From: Desulfuromonadaceae bacterium
GTDB lineage: Bacteria > Desulfobacterota > Desulfuromonadia > Desulfuromonadales > Geopsychrobacteraceae
Assembly (NCBI GenBank): GCA_013138655.1
Contig: WTCI01000092.1
Location: 1 to 11,447, forward strand
Direction: 5' to 3'
Length of the DNA stretch: 11,447 bases
Shown here: positions 1 to 7,885 of the stretch, piece by piece
How the letters are laid out: each line of letters opens with the position of its first letter
How positions within the stretch are numbered: the stretch's first letter is position 1
The notes under the pieces: generated by a model
The model's input: the letters and a program-made list of their open reading frames with translations, nothing else
The model's database searches: none
Told to the model about the DNA's origin: nothing
Translations under genes and position numbers: made by a program

Positions 1-380
1 GGTACTGGCTTTTGAAATACCTCGAACAACACGTCGGCAAGATCGTCGACGACCTGATCCAGCGCTTTGCCGAGGGTTTCGTTGCGCGCCGTGTCCACCA
101 ATCCCCGCATGGCCCGGGTAATCGGCACCCCGGCTTTATTCAGGGTAAACATCTGACGACAGAACAGAATCAGATCATCCAGCCCGACTTTACTTTTACG
201 CCTCAGTTTAAAACGCTGACTGAGCGGCAAGGAACTTTTTCCGGCCGTCTCAACAATGTTGATCGGGATAATATTTCCAGCCTGAAATTGGCTGGCCAGG
301 GCTTCAGCGGAAACGGCTTCCAACTGACCTTCCAGCAGTTTGCCGTCAGTATCTCTGGCTTTGTAACGGTAAAATGGCAT
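1..380 (-). CDS. mshG: MshG/GspF/PilC-type inner-membrane platform protein (N-terminal part, cut by window edge)
   Basis: Reading leftward from the ATG at 380-378 gives 126 codons before the sequence ends at position 3, with no stop, so the gene continues outside the window. The product opens MPFYRYKARDTDGKLLEGQ, the usual start of the GspF/PilC/MshG family, followed by a linker and the first cytoplasmic GspF domain from about residue 66 (segments LDDLILFCRQMFTL and AGVPITRAMRGL). In the family this polytopic inner-membrane protein is the platform on which the assembly ATPase acts to add or remove pilin subunits. The start is ten bases after the stop of the mshE-like gene, whose TGA is part of the GAGG Shine-Dalgarno, so the two are probably translated together. 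The family assignment is secure. MshG rather than GspF or PilC is inferred from gene order. Confidence 0.9.
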   Translation of the reverse strand, partial: MPFYRYKARDTDGKLLEGQLEAVSAEALASQFQAGNIIPINIVETAGKSSLPLSQRFKLRRKSKVGLDDLILFCRQMFTLNKAGVPITRAMRGLVDTARNETLGKALDQVVDDLADVLFEVFQKPV

Positions 381-390
381 CGGGTTCGCC

Positions 391-2169
391 TCAATCCGGC
401 TCTACGGCCTGCGACTCGGCAGCTTTACGCGATGAAACGGTTGTTTCATCAATCTGTCCGGCAATCCTCAGCACTTCGTCCATACTGGTGACCCCGTTCA
501 GTGCCAGAACCAGGGTACCTTCTGCCAAACTACGGAAGCCTTCCTGCCGTTGTGCCAGTTCAGCAAAACCGGCACTGTCATTGCGCCGCAGGGCATCGGC
601 AAGTTCAAAATTGATCTCCAGCAGTTCAAAAACACCGATTCGCCCTGAATAACCGGTATTGTTGCAAGAAGGACAACCCGTTCCAGTCTTAAACTCAGCG
701 GCATCGAAAGACATCTTCCTCTTGGCGGAATAGGCTTCCAACCAACTCCGGGTCGCCGCATCCAGCTTTGCAATCTGCTGGCAACTTGGGCAGATCTGCC
801 GTACCAGGCGTTGCGCCAGCACCGCCCGCAATGAGCTGGCAACCACGTACCCTTCGGTCCCCATCTCAATCAGGCGCAAGGCCGTACTGACAGCATCGTT
901 GGTGTGCAGGGTCGAGAGTACCAGGTGACCGGTCATGGCGGCACGCAGCGCAATATCGCTGGTTTCTTTGTCACGCATCTCACCGACCATCACGATATCC
1001 GGATCCTGCCGCAGCCCTGCTCGTAACACGCGGGCAAAATCGAGCCCGATTTTCGGATACACCTGCACCTGGTTGATGCGCGGCAGGCGATATTCAACCG
1101 GGTCCTCGACAGTAATGATCTTTTTCTCCTCCCGGTTGAGTTCATTCAGGGCACCGTACAGGGTGGTCGTTTTACCACTACCGGTCGGCCCGGTGACCAG
1201 CACCAGCCCGTTGGGCCGCCCGAGCTGTTTACGAAAACGAACCAGCAACTCGGGTGGCATACCAACCTTCCCCAGATGCAGCAGGCCGCCTGACTGATCG
1301 AGCAAACGCATGACCACCGACTCACCATACTGCAACGGCATGGTCGACAGGCGGATATCGATACTTTTCCCCTTAACACGGATATTGAATCGACCATCCT
1401 GGGGCAGACGCCGCTCGGAAATATCCAGACCGCACACCAGTTTCAGGCGGGAGACCAACGCCGGGGCAACCCGCCTCTCCTTCATCACCTGTTCATGTAA
1501 CACCCCATCTATCCGCTGCCGAATCCGCAAAACCTTTTCGTCCGGTTCGATATGGATATCCGATGCCCCGACCTGTACGGCATCCTCGAACAGGGAACGG
1601 AGCAGACGCACCACCGGGGCATCTTCAACATCAGCCGCGGCCAGCAATTGGTCGAGGTTGCTGTCACCCTGCGAAAGCTCTTCACCCAATTCTTCGGCAA
1701 TATTGACAATTTCCTGGGTGCGTCGATAAACCGAATCGAGTGCCTTGAGCAGTTCGCTCTCGTTAACAACCGCAATATTGATCTGCCGTTTAAGAATCTT
1801 GGCCAGTTCATCATAAGCATGAATATCCGTCGGATCAGCCATCCCCACCAGCATGCGGTCCTCTTCGAGGGCCAGCACCATAACTCGAAAACGCCGCGCA
1901 GCCGTTTCCGGCATCATGCGCACGATATCCGGTTGGTAGTGATAATGTCTCAGGTCGATATAAGGTAGGTTCAGCTGGTTGGCCAAGAACTCGTGGAACT
2001 GCTGGGAGGTCACCAGGCCAAGCTCGATGAGAGTGTTACCCAGCTTCGCCCCGGTTTTTTTCTGCGTGGCCAGCGCATGCATCAACTGTTCTTCCGTGAT
2101 GACTCCACTACTGACCAACAGATCACCGATGCGGATTTTTTTTCGCGGGGCTGCCTGTTCAAAAGCCAT
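391..2169 (-). CDS. mshE: MshE-type pilus assembly ATPase (GspE/PilB family) with c-di-GMP-binding MshEN-like N-terminus
   Basis: This 592-residue cytoplasmic hexameric ATPase would power pilus extension. Residues 13-36 and 42-65 are two tandem copies of the MshEN motif (RIGDLLVSSG...L...ALATQ and KLGNTLIELG...FLANQ), which binds cyclic di-GMP in Vibrio MshE. The secretion-ATPase core follows: Walker A GPTGSGKTT (327-335), Asp box ITVEDPVEY (352-360), Walker B ending DIVMVGEMRD (to 400), and His box TGHLVLSTLHTND (413-425). Two CPSC pairs (C460/C463 and C499/C502) form the zinc-binding C-terminal motif of assembly, not retraction, ATPases. The ATG at 2169 is preceded by AAGGA at a good distance. 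It lies 39 bases after the TPR gene and just before mshG. PilB and GspE are alternatives, but the neighbours MshL, MshM and MshN favour MshE. Confidence 0.95.
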   Translation of the reverse strand: MAFEQAAPRKKIRIGDLLVSSGVITEEQLMHALATQKKTGAKLGNTLIELGLVTSQQFHEFLANQLNLPYIDLRHYHYQPDIVRMMPETAARRFRVMVLALEEDRMLVGMADPTDIHAYDELAKILKRQINIAVVNESELLKALDSVYRRTQEIVNIAEELGEELSQGDSNLDQLLAAADVEDAPVVRLLRSLFEDAVQVGASDIHIEPDEKVLRIRQRIDGVLHEQVMKERRVAPALVSRLKLVCGLDISERRLPQDGRFNIRVKGKSIDIRLSTMPLQYGESVVMRLLDQSGGLLHLGKVGMPPELLVRFRKQLGRPNGLVLVTGPTGSGKTTTLYGALNELNREEKKIITVEDPVEYRLPRINQVQVYPKIGLDFARVLRAGLRQDPDIVMVGEMRDKETSDIALRAAMTGHLVLSTLHTNDAVSTALRLIEMGTEGYVVASSLRAVLAQRLVRQICPSCQQIAKLDAATRSWLEAYSAKRKMSFDAAEFKTGTGCPSCNNTGYSGRIGVFELLEINFELADALRRNDSAGFAELAQRQEGFRSLAEGTLVLALNGVTSMDEVLRIAGQIDETTVSSRKAAESQAVEPD

Positions 2170-2208
2170 ATTTAATCCTTAAACCTGGATTCGTGAGTAC
2201 TCGACGGT

Positions 2209-3573
2209 TTACAACACTTGTAACCGGCCACGCACATAATCCTGTAAATCCTGCCGTAACCCCTGGATGGCCAAAGCCCGCCGGTAAGCGTCCCGTGCCT
2301 GGTCCGGCTTTCCTGACTGCTCCAGTGCGATTCCTCTCCCCAGCCACCAGAGCGGCTGCCGCGAATTCACCCGCAGCAAGCTCGCATAACTTTCCGCTGC
2401 CGCGGCATACTGACCCGTTTCCTGCAAAACAGCAGCAAGTAACGCGTGATATTCCTGATCCTCATTCACTGCCGGAACTGGCGATTTCTGCAACAGATCA
2501 AGGGCCTGGTCAGGCTTTCTTTCCGTTATCAACACCCTGGCTAAACGCTTTCGCAACCCGACGTGTCCGGGCTGCTGCGACAAACCGGTCAAGAGCAGTT
2601 CCTTGGCCTGCCGGTTACTCCGTCCCCGCAACAAATCCGCCAGCTGCAACCGCGCCTCAAGAAAAACGGGACTCAATACCAACGCCCGTTGCAAACTTGA
2701 TTCTGCGGCCATTTGATCTCCGGATTGGAGCTCTGCCAACCCTTTTACATAGGCCATCTTGGCCTGATGTTCTGAACTCAACGTTTGGCTGACTTTTTTA
2801 ACCCGTTGCTTTGAAGCCGCTTTTTCTTGAGAAACAACCCGTGATTGAGCCGCTTCAGCTGCGGCAATCTCGACTGATGCAGATCGGCCCACGTCTGTCA
2901 GTTCAATCAGCAGACGCTGACCATGGAAACTGTCCGCAGGCAATACCAGGCTTTTCACCCTGACCGGCTGACTCAGTTCAACACTCAGCCAGAGGTCAGA
3001 ATCCTGAGGTTCCAACTTGATATTTTTGATCAACGCTCCCTTTATTTGAGACAGCGTCGGCAACGGTTCATGTGCGACTTTCGCAAAAAAAATGCTCAGA
3101 TGATTTGAGTTTTCATTATTTTCTGCGATTTCAAAGTCCGGTAACCGGTCAAACTCAAGCATCAGCCGCGCTGATTTGCCCGTTTCCAATACATCCAGAT
3201 TGAGAAACTTGAATGTTTTGACCTGAGCCGAGCCTTCCCCCGTAGGCGGTTCAGGCGTTATTTGCTCACCAGCTTTATCTCTCAGGTGCACGACCGCCTC
3301 GGCAACAGGTGTTGAGGGCGCGTTGACAGGAATGGCCTTCTTCTCAACCGGAGAAACCAGTTCCACGATCGGGGATGATTGACGACCGGGAACCATTGCG
3401 ACCGCTATCCAGACGACCGTAAAAAGCATGGATCCAACAGTTATCAACCACAACAAACGCCGCTTCGGCAGGGTTGAACCGACAGCCGCCAGTGGTTCGC
3501 CGGCAGACAAAGATCCCGAGTCTGCCTCGCGGCGCTTTTCCAGATCACGCAGCATCTGGTTGATCAAACTCAT
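2209..3573 (-). CDS. mshN: MshN-like inner-membrane protein with AMIN-like middle region and C-terminal TPR repeats
   Basis: A 454-residue protein with the MshN-type start MSLINQMLRDLEKRR, then a basic stretch and one membrane segment at about 39-61, so the rest should lie in the periplasm. A proline-rich linker (about 65-118) leads to a beta-rich region (about 119-228, with FKFLNLDVLETGKSARLMLE and LLIELTDVG) that resembles an AMIN domain, a fold associated with peptidoglycan binding. After a basic linker, about 270-440 is made of TPR-like helical repeats with typical Ala/Leu/Gly spacing (for example GLAELQSGDQMAAESSLQRAL and GIALEQSGKPDQARDAYRRAL). Its ATG overlaps the stop of the upstream ATPase gene in ATGA. 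In MSHA loci MshN is an accessory assembly factor whose exact job is poorly known; a scaffold or secretin-pilotin role is inference. The AMIN-like call is by eye and less certain than the TPR call. Confidence 0.82.
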   Translation of the reverse strand: MSLINQMLRDLEKRREADSGSLSAGEPLAAVGSTLPKRRLLWLITVGSMLFTVVWIAVAMVPGRQSSPIVELVSPVEKKAIPVNAPSTPVAEAVVHLRDKAGEQITPEPPTGEGSAQVKTFKFLNLDVLETGKSARLMLEFDRLPDFEIAENNENSNHLSIFFAKVAHEPLPTLSQIKGALIKNIKLEPQDSDLWLSVELSQPVRVKSLVLPADSFHGQRLLIELTDVGRSASVEIAAAEAAQSRVVSQEKAASKQRVKKVSQTLSSEHQAKMAYVKGLAELQSGDQMAAESSLQRALVLSPVFLEARLQLADLLRGRSNRQAKELLLTGLSQQPGHVGLRKRLARVLITERKPDQALDLLQKSPVPAVNEDQEYHALLAAVLQETGQYAAAAESYASLLRVNSRQPLWWLGRGIALEQSGKPDQARDAYRRALAIQGLRQDLQDYVRGRLQVL

Positions 3574-4481
3574 TGCAACCCTCGCAGAACCAATAGCGTG
3601 ACAATCGCCGCAACCAGAATCTTGCCAAGCTTAAGCATGAACCCGGAGACAACGGCACCGGCCGTTGTCTCTTTCTGAGGATTCGTATCTTTGATGGCGG
3701 CTTCCATCAGCCGGCGATCAATACTGCGTCGTCCTTTACCATAAGCCGCCAGCAAAGCTTTATGCGCCAGCAGATTAATCAATCGCGGCACCCCACAGCT
3801 GGCTGAATAAAGCAACCGGGCAGCCGAATCTTGAAACAGAGCGCCCCCCTGATATCCTGCGATCTTCAGGCGGTGTTCCAGATAACCTCCCAGTTCCCGT
3901 TGATTCAGTGCCGATAGAGTGTAGGAAAAGGTGATTCTTTGCCGCAACTGACGCAACTCGTTTTTTGCCAGACGCTGCTCGAATTCAGGCTGGGCAAAGA
4001 AAAAAATATGCAGCAGTTTTTCCTTCTCTGTCTCCAGGTTGCTCAACAGGCGCAGTGCCTCTAAACTCTGTAAAGGCATGGCCTGCGCTTCATCGATCAA
4101 CACCACCAAAGGCCGATTCAGGTCGCGAAGTCGGATCAGTTCTTCCAGGATACGCTGATTCATCTGTTGGACCGTTGCCCCGGCGGGAATCTCCAGTTCC
4201 AGTTCACTGACAATCGCCTGGTAGAGTTCTTTCGGGGTCAGCAACGGATTCGGCAAATAGGCCGTTTCGCAATCATCCTGCAATACCTTCAACAATTGTC
4301 GGCACAGAAGTGTTTTTCCGGTTCCGACTTCGCCGCTCACCCGGACAAAGCCTTCACCGTTACGTAACGCCACCAAAAGAACATTGAGCGCTTCCTGATG
4401 GCCACTGTAACGATAAAAGTACTCGGTATCGGGAGTCAGGGAGAAAGGTTTCTCCCTGAGACCGAAAAACTGTTCATACAT
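3570..4481 (-). CDS. mshM: MshM/ExeA-family AAA+ ATPase with C-terminal membrane segment
   Basis: The 303-residue product starts MYEQFFGLREKPFSLTPD, the signature of ExeA/GspA/MshM ATPases. It carries Walker A GEVGTGKT (50-57), Walker B VVLIDEAQ (126-133), a sensor-like region around AQPEFEQRL (163-171) and LRQRITFSYTL (179-189), and the family GVPRLINLLAHKAL segment (230-243). A hydrophobic stretch at about 283-299 probably anchors it in the inner membrane with the ATPase in the cytoplasm. ExeA works with ExeB to place the type II secretin through peptidoglycan. MshM is the equivalent in MSHA loci. Unlike ExeA, no periplasmic peptidoglycan-binding domain follows the membrane segment here, so that function may be supplied by the coupled MshN-like protein (inference). 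The ATG lies 33 bases after the secretin gene, behind a GGAAG ribosome site. Confidence 0.92.
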   Translation of the reverse strand: MYEQFFGLREKPFSLTPDTEYFYRYSGHQEALNVLLVALRNGEGFVRVSGEVGTGKTLLCRQLLKVLQDDCETAYLPNPLLTPKELYQAIVSELELEIPAGATVQQMNQRILEELIRLRDLNRPLVVLIDEAQAMPLQSLEALRLLSNLETEKEKLLHIFFFAQPEFEQRLAKNELRQLRQRITFSYTLSALNQRELGGYLEHRLKIAGYQGGALFQDSAARLLYSASCGVPRLINLLAHKALLAAYGKGRRSIDRRLMEAAIKDTNPQKETTAGAVVSGFMLKLGKILVAAIVTLLVLRGLQ

Positions 4482-4514
4482 TGCTTGGCTTCCGCTGTTT
4501 CAGCTTAATCCGAC

Positions 4515-6245
4515 TCAATCTTTTTCCAGCCAGTTGCGCTGCATATGTGGGACAATCCGGTCGATTCGCTGCCGGGTTTGTTCAAGACCGGCGGACCAAT
4601 CACCGGGACTGCGGATAACCTGCGGTCGTAGCAGAATCACCAGTTCACTTTTCCGTGATACCGACTTGGAATGGCGAAACAGTGCTCCAAAACCGGGGAT
4701 TTTACTCAACACCGGAACCCCTGCCTCTTCCTTGACGGTGTTCTCCTGCATCAATCCGCCGATCACGACCAGTTGACCACTGTTTGCATGGACCACACTG
4801 TCCGACTCTCGTACCGTGCTGAATGCCACCGGGATGGTCTGCTTGACGCCGAAGACATTGATCTCTTTGGTCTGATCAACAACTTCACTGACCGTCGGAT
4901 GGATATGCAGAGTGATCCGCCCTTGACGATCGATCTGTGGGGTCACATCAAGTGCGATGCCGGAAAAAAAGGGTGTCAGAGTGATATCTGTCGTGCTGTT
5001 CGTCGTCGTGCCAATCGTTGTATCGCTGGAGATATCGGTGACAAAAAACTCATCGGAACCGACTTTGATCACGGCTTTCTGGTTATTGATTGTCGAGATT
5101 CTCGGACTTGACAGCACCTGCACGTCTCCCTGGCTTTCAAGCATCTCGATAAAAGCCTGGAAATCATTGAAATTCAGTGCCAGGCTGAACAACCCGCCAA
5201 AAGCCAGTGCATCCAACCCATCCGGCAATGCTTGACCGGGCGTCAGATTCCCGCTATTCCCCGAGGTACCGGCAACGCCTTGAGCAAACACCGAGCCACC
5301 GCCGGTCTGACCAATCAGCGCACTCATGCCATCCTTATTTTGTCCCAAAGCGGCCCAGTTGATCCCGGCCTGAAATCCGTCGGACAGGCTGACTTCGATT
5401 ATCTTGGCCTCGATAACCACTTGTCGCTGTAAATTGCTCTGTATGACCCTCAGGTACTCCTCGATCTGCTGCAACTCATCCGGCATTGCCACAACGACCA
5501 CCACGCTGGCCTGAGGCTGGACAACCACCTTGCGCCCACCATCGCTCCCGATCAAACCTTCAATCGCACTGCGCAATTCACTCCAGAAATCGGCTGTCGA
5601 CACGGTCTCAATGCGGCTGCCGGAAACATTTTCCGCCTGGCTGGAACTTGTACCATCCGTCCCGGAACCTGCGTCGGCGCTTTCAACCTGGGTGATCTGA
5701 CCGGAACTGACCCGGGTCTGTGAAATTCCCTTACGAACCAGGTTAATGTAGTTCACCTGAAAAGTACGCGCCTGCAGACCGATCGGCATCACTTGGTAGA
5801 TGTTGCCAGTTTTAAAATAAGGATATCCGTAAACGTTATGCACCACCTCGAGCACTTCCACGACACTGGTGTTCTTCAGGTCGATACTGATTTCTCCACT
5901 GACCTCCGGATGGACAACCATATTGATGTGGCTCCCCTCGACCAGGCTCATGAAAAACTCCCGAGCGGGAACCTGACTGGCAGCAATATCAAAGCTCGCT
6001 TCTTTAAATGTTGTCGCCTCAGCCATCATCGGCGGGAGAGAAGGGATCAGTGCAGAACGAATTTCCGCTGGAGGGAGCGGTGGCAGCTCATTTGCCTGCG
6101 GCAGCGCATGCGCTTCATCAAGGGCTTGGTTGATTGCCGCCAACGGCTCTCCACCACGCGGTGCCGGGACACAGCCGGCAAATGCCACGAGGCTGACCAA
6201 CAACAAAGCAAACACCCCGGTATCTTTCAAAAGTGAAAACATCAC
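4515..6245 (-). CDS. mshL: MshL-type outer-membrane secretin lipoprotein
   Basis: A 576-residue secretin that should form the multimeric outer-membrane channel through which the pilus passes. The first 25 residues are a lipoprotein signal with lipobox FAGC (C25), so it is probably self-piloting. An STN-like N0 region follows (about 84-155, with NMVVHPEVSGEISIDLKN), then an N1-like region carrying a Ser/Gly-rich insert (about 187-212). The secretin core runs from about 275 to 545, with VVIEAKIIEVSLSDGFQAGINW, the VLSSPRISTINNQKAVIKVG hallmark (377-396), and VPVLSKIPGFGALFR near the end (510-524). The start is ambiguous: GTG at 6245 and ATG at 6242 are adjacent, both behind AAGGGAG, and either one overlaps the upstream stop. 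The ATG start would shorten the protein by one residue. Family identity is clear; MshL rather than PilQ is judged from architecture and neighbours. Confidence 0.95.
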   Translation of the reverse strand: MMFSLLKDTGVFALLLVSLVAFAGCVPAPRGGEPLAAINQALDEAHALPQANELPPLPPAEIRSALIPSLPPMMAEATTFKEASFDIAASQVPAREFFMSLVEGSHINMVVHPEVSGEISIDLKNTSVVEVLEVVHNVYGYPYFKTGNIYQVMPIGLQARTFQVNYINLVRKGISQTRVSSGQITQVESADAGSGTDGTSSSQAENVSGSRIETVSTADFWSELRSAIEGLIGSDGGRKVVVQPQASVVVVVAMPDELQQIEEYLRVIQSNLQRQVVIEAKIIEVSLSDGFQAGINWAALGQNKDGMSALIGQTGGGSVFAQGVAGTSGNSGNLTPGQALPDGLDALAFGGLFSLALNFNDFQAFIEMLESQGDVQVLSSPRISTINNQKAVIKVGSDEFFVTDISSDTTIGTTTNSTTDITLTPFFSGIALDVTPQIDRQGRITLHIHPTVSEVVDQTKEINVFGVKQTIPVAFSTVRESDSVVHANSGQLVVIGGLMQENTVKEEAGVPVLSKIPGFGALFRHSKSVSRKSELVILLRPQVIRSPGDWSAGLEQTRQRIDRIVPHMQRNWLEKD

Positions 6246-6625
6246 GGACGACTCCCTTTTCCGATACCCTGAGACGAAGAGACCCTTTTCAACCCGGTCC
6301 CAGCCCGCCGTAAGACTATGGTCTTCTTGTTATGAGCTAACAACACTTTTTCCGATTCAATTTTGACCACCTTATATCCATCAAGCATTTCACCGACCTG
6401 CACTACCTGGCCGTTAATCACCGCCACTGAACGAGCGTCTGAGCGCAGCACCGCACTCAAATGCCAGCTCTTTTCAACCTCACTCGTGGAACTTTTACCT
6501 TCCGTAGGTGCTTGATAATGAACCGGGCGCAACGGATCCTGCAAAGCGAGCTTTTCTGCCGCCGCTCCTTGAACATTCAGGAGAATGAATAAAATCACAC
6601 TGGGCAAAACATATCTGTTAACCAC
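6242..6625 (-). CDS. PilP/MshK-like periplasmic protein
   Basis: A small 127-residue protein with a signal peptide (about 1-23, ending GAAA) and a mature start with LQDPLRP, the DPxRP motif seen in MshK and related proteins. Residues about 54-106 resemble the beta-rich homology region of PilP/GspC/MshK (pattern WHLSAVLRSDARSVAVINGQ, then VGEMLDGYKVVKIE). Family members link the inner-membrane PilN/PilO-type complex to the secretin. Position between the PilO-like and secretin genes supports that role. The start is a GTG at 6625 behind AAGGA with about seven bases of spacing, and it overlaps the upstream gene by eight bases. No lipobox is visible, unlike PilP of type IVa pili, which is a lipoprotein. 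The general assignment is good; MshK is the likely name from order. Confidence 0.8.
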   Translation of the reverse strand: MVNRYVLPSVILFILLNVQGAAAEKLALQDPLRPVHYQAPTEGKSSTSEVEKSWHLSAVLRSDARSVAVINGQVVQVGEMLDGYKVVKIESEKVLLAHNKKTIVLRRAGTGLKRVSSSQGIGKGSRP

Positions 6626-7283
6626 CGATCCATCCTTTTTCCAAACTCAATGTATAAATTTGCAGATGAACTTTCGCTCGCGGGTATTCCTGGGTTTCAA
6701 TCTCCAACGCCTCCCAAATCAGCTGGCGTGGTAATGTCTCCAACTTGCGCAGATATGCCAAAGTCGTCAGGTAATCACCGGAAAACACCAGCTGTAAACG
6801 ATGCCGATACAGTCCGGGGGACGCCAGACCCTCCGCTGCCTGTGCAGAAATCCGCAAGGGTTCTGCCGGAAGGTTTTCCAAACTGAGCAATTGCAATTTT
6901 TGCTGTCGTAAGAGCAGATTTTTAAGCAGACCGGGCATCTCCTGAGGAGAAACCAGACCAGTGATATGCTCTTGTAATTGCTGCTGCAGCTTTACTGATT
7001 CTGCCTGCAAAACAACCAGTCGCTGACGATTTTCACGATCAGGGTCGTAATCTTTCCGGGCCAATATGACCGTTTCTTGCGGATTCAACTCCGCCACATC
7101 AGCCTGGAGCTGACTGAGTTCTCCCTTAACCGCTCTTTTTCGCAGATCAACCGGACGCATGATCAGGATATCCCAGGCAAAATACAGGATCACCGCACAA
7201 CAGATCAGCAACAATACCCGTTCCCGCAAGAGCCGTTGTTCATACCAGTGAATCAATGTCGCGAAAGACGAGACAGTTTTCAT
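6618..7283 (-). CDS. pilO: PilO/MshJ-like inner-membrane alignment protein
   Basis: The 221-residue product has a short cytoplasmic N-terminus, one membrane segment (about 23-41), a coiled-coil-like stretch (about 48-115, rich in Gln, Leu and Glu), and a compact C-terminal region (about 130-215) with the pattern LQLVFSGDYLTTLAYLRKLETLPRQ. That last pattern is the ferredoxin-like fold typical of PilO, GspM and MshJ. PilO-type proteins pair with PilN and contact PilP in the periplasm, forming the alignment complex. Its ATG overlaps the stop of the pilN-like gene in ATGA, and its stop overlaps the next gene by eight bases. Sequence similarity in this family is weak, so the call relies on topology, the conserved YL-LE-LP pattern and gene order. 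Confidence 0.85.
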   Translation of the reverse strand: MKTVSSFATLIHWYEQRLLRERVLLLICCAVILYFAWDILIMRPVDLRKRAVKGELSQLQADVAELNPQETVILARKDYDPDRENRQRLVVLQAESVKLQQQLQEHITGLVSPQEMPGLLKNLLLRQQKLQLLSLENLPAEPLRISAQAAEGLASPGLYRHRLQLVFSGDYLTTLAYLRKLETLPRQLIWEALEIETQEYPRAKVHLQIYTLSLEKGWIGG

Positions 7284-7885
7284 CGTTGTTCCCCCGGCAT
7301 CGATTCAAGGCTGAAATTTACCAGACCGGGCTGTTCCTCCATGCGAGTCAGCTTGAGACGGGAAAACACCTGGCCACTTAAAACATCCTGTTCAGCAAGG
7401 GACTGTAGATATTGCGGAACCTGCTCCGGACGCAGAGCGCTGCCGGCCAACAGGATATTTTGCCCGACCGCAGCAAGCTTGATTTTCTGCAACCAGAGCC
7501 CTTCCTGACGATGACGAGCAAGACCATCGAGGACCTCAAGAATGCTATCGTTGCCTTGTGCACCGCGCATTGAAAAATAGTCGAGCAACTGTTTTTGGGA
7601 GGACAATTGTTGTTCAACCTGCTGGATTTTTTCTTCAAGTAGCGCGTTTTTTTCTCGCAGGGGATATTTTTTCTCAAGCTCCGCAATCCGGGCAATCACC
7701 TCGGCACGCTGTTGTTCCAGCCCGGCGAGTTGCGTTTCTGTTGAACGCAGCTGCCGATACCCCAAAAGGCTGAACAACAGCAAAAGCGCAATGCTGGCAA
7801 GAAGGATCAAGCCAGCCTGACGCGCTTGCAGCGGTTGCGGCTTATCGATCAGCACGGCCTGATAAAGATTGATCTGTTGACGCAT
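7280..7885 (-). CDS. pilN: PilN-like inner-membrane alignment protein
   Basis: A 201-residue bitopic protein. The cytoplasmic tail carries QINLYQ (residues 4-9), equivalent to the INL(L/Y) motif through which PilN docks on PilM. It is followed by a membrane segment at about 24-42, a long coiled coil (about 47-103), and a periplasmic domain with GLWLQKIKLAAVGQNILLAG typical of the PilN/GspL C-terminal fold. It should pair with the PilO-like protein. The ATG overlaps the last base of the pilM-like gene in TGATG, and the stop overlaps the pilO-like start in ATGA, so stoichiometric translation is likely. In the Vibrio MSHA locus the gene at this place is the second, shorter mshI gene. Confidence 0.87.
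   Translation of the reverse strand: MRQQINLYQAVLIDKPQPLQARQAGLILLASIALLLLFSLLGYRQLRSTETQLAGLEQQRAEVIARIAELEKKYPLREKNALLEEKIQQVEQQLSSQKQLLDYFSMRGAQGNDSILEVLDGLARHRQEGLWLQKIKLAAVGQNILLAGSALRPEQVPQYLQSLAEQDVLSGQVFSRLKLTRMEEQPGLVNFSLESMPGEQR

Noticed and set aside
12..491. Rightward open frame of 159 codons opposite the mshG start and mshE end
   Set aside because: It lies wholly antisense to two well-supported genes, has no recognisable motif and spans their junction; typical shadow frame.
2193..2792. Rightward open frame of 199 codons opposite the TPR region
   Set aside because: Pro/Ala/Thr-rich mirror of Ala/Leu-rich TPR codons; no domain and no plausible promoter.
5793..6236. Rightward open frame of 147 codons opposite the secretin N-terminus
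   Set aside because: Antisense to the lipoprotein signal and STN region; composition (Cys, His, Arg rich) is unlike a real protein and no ribosome site is evident.
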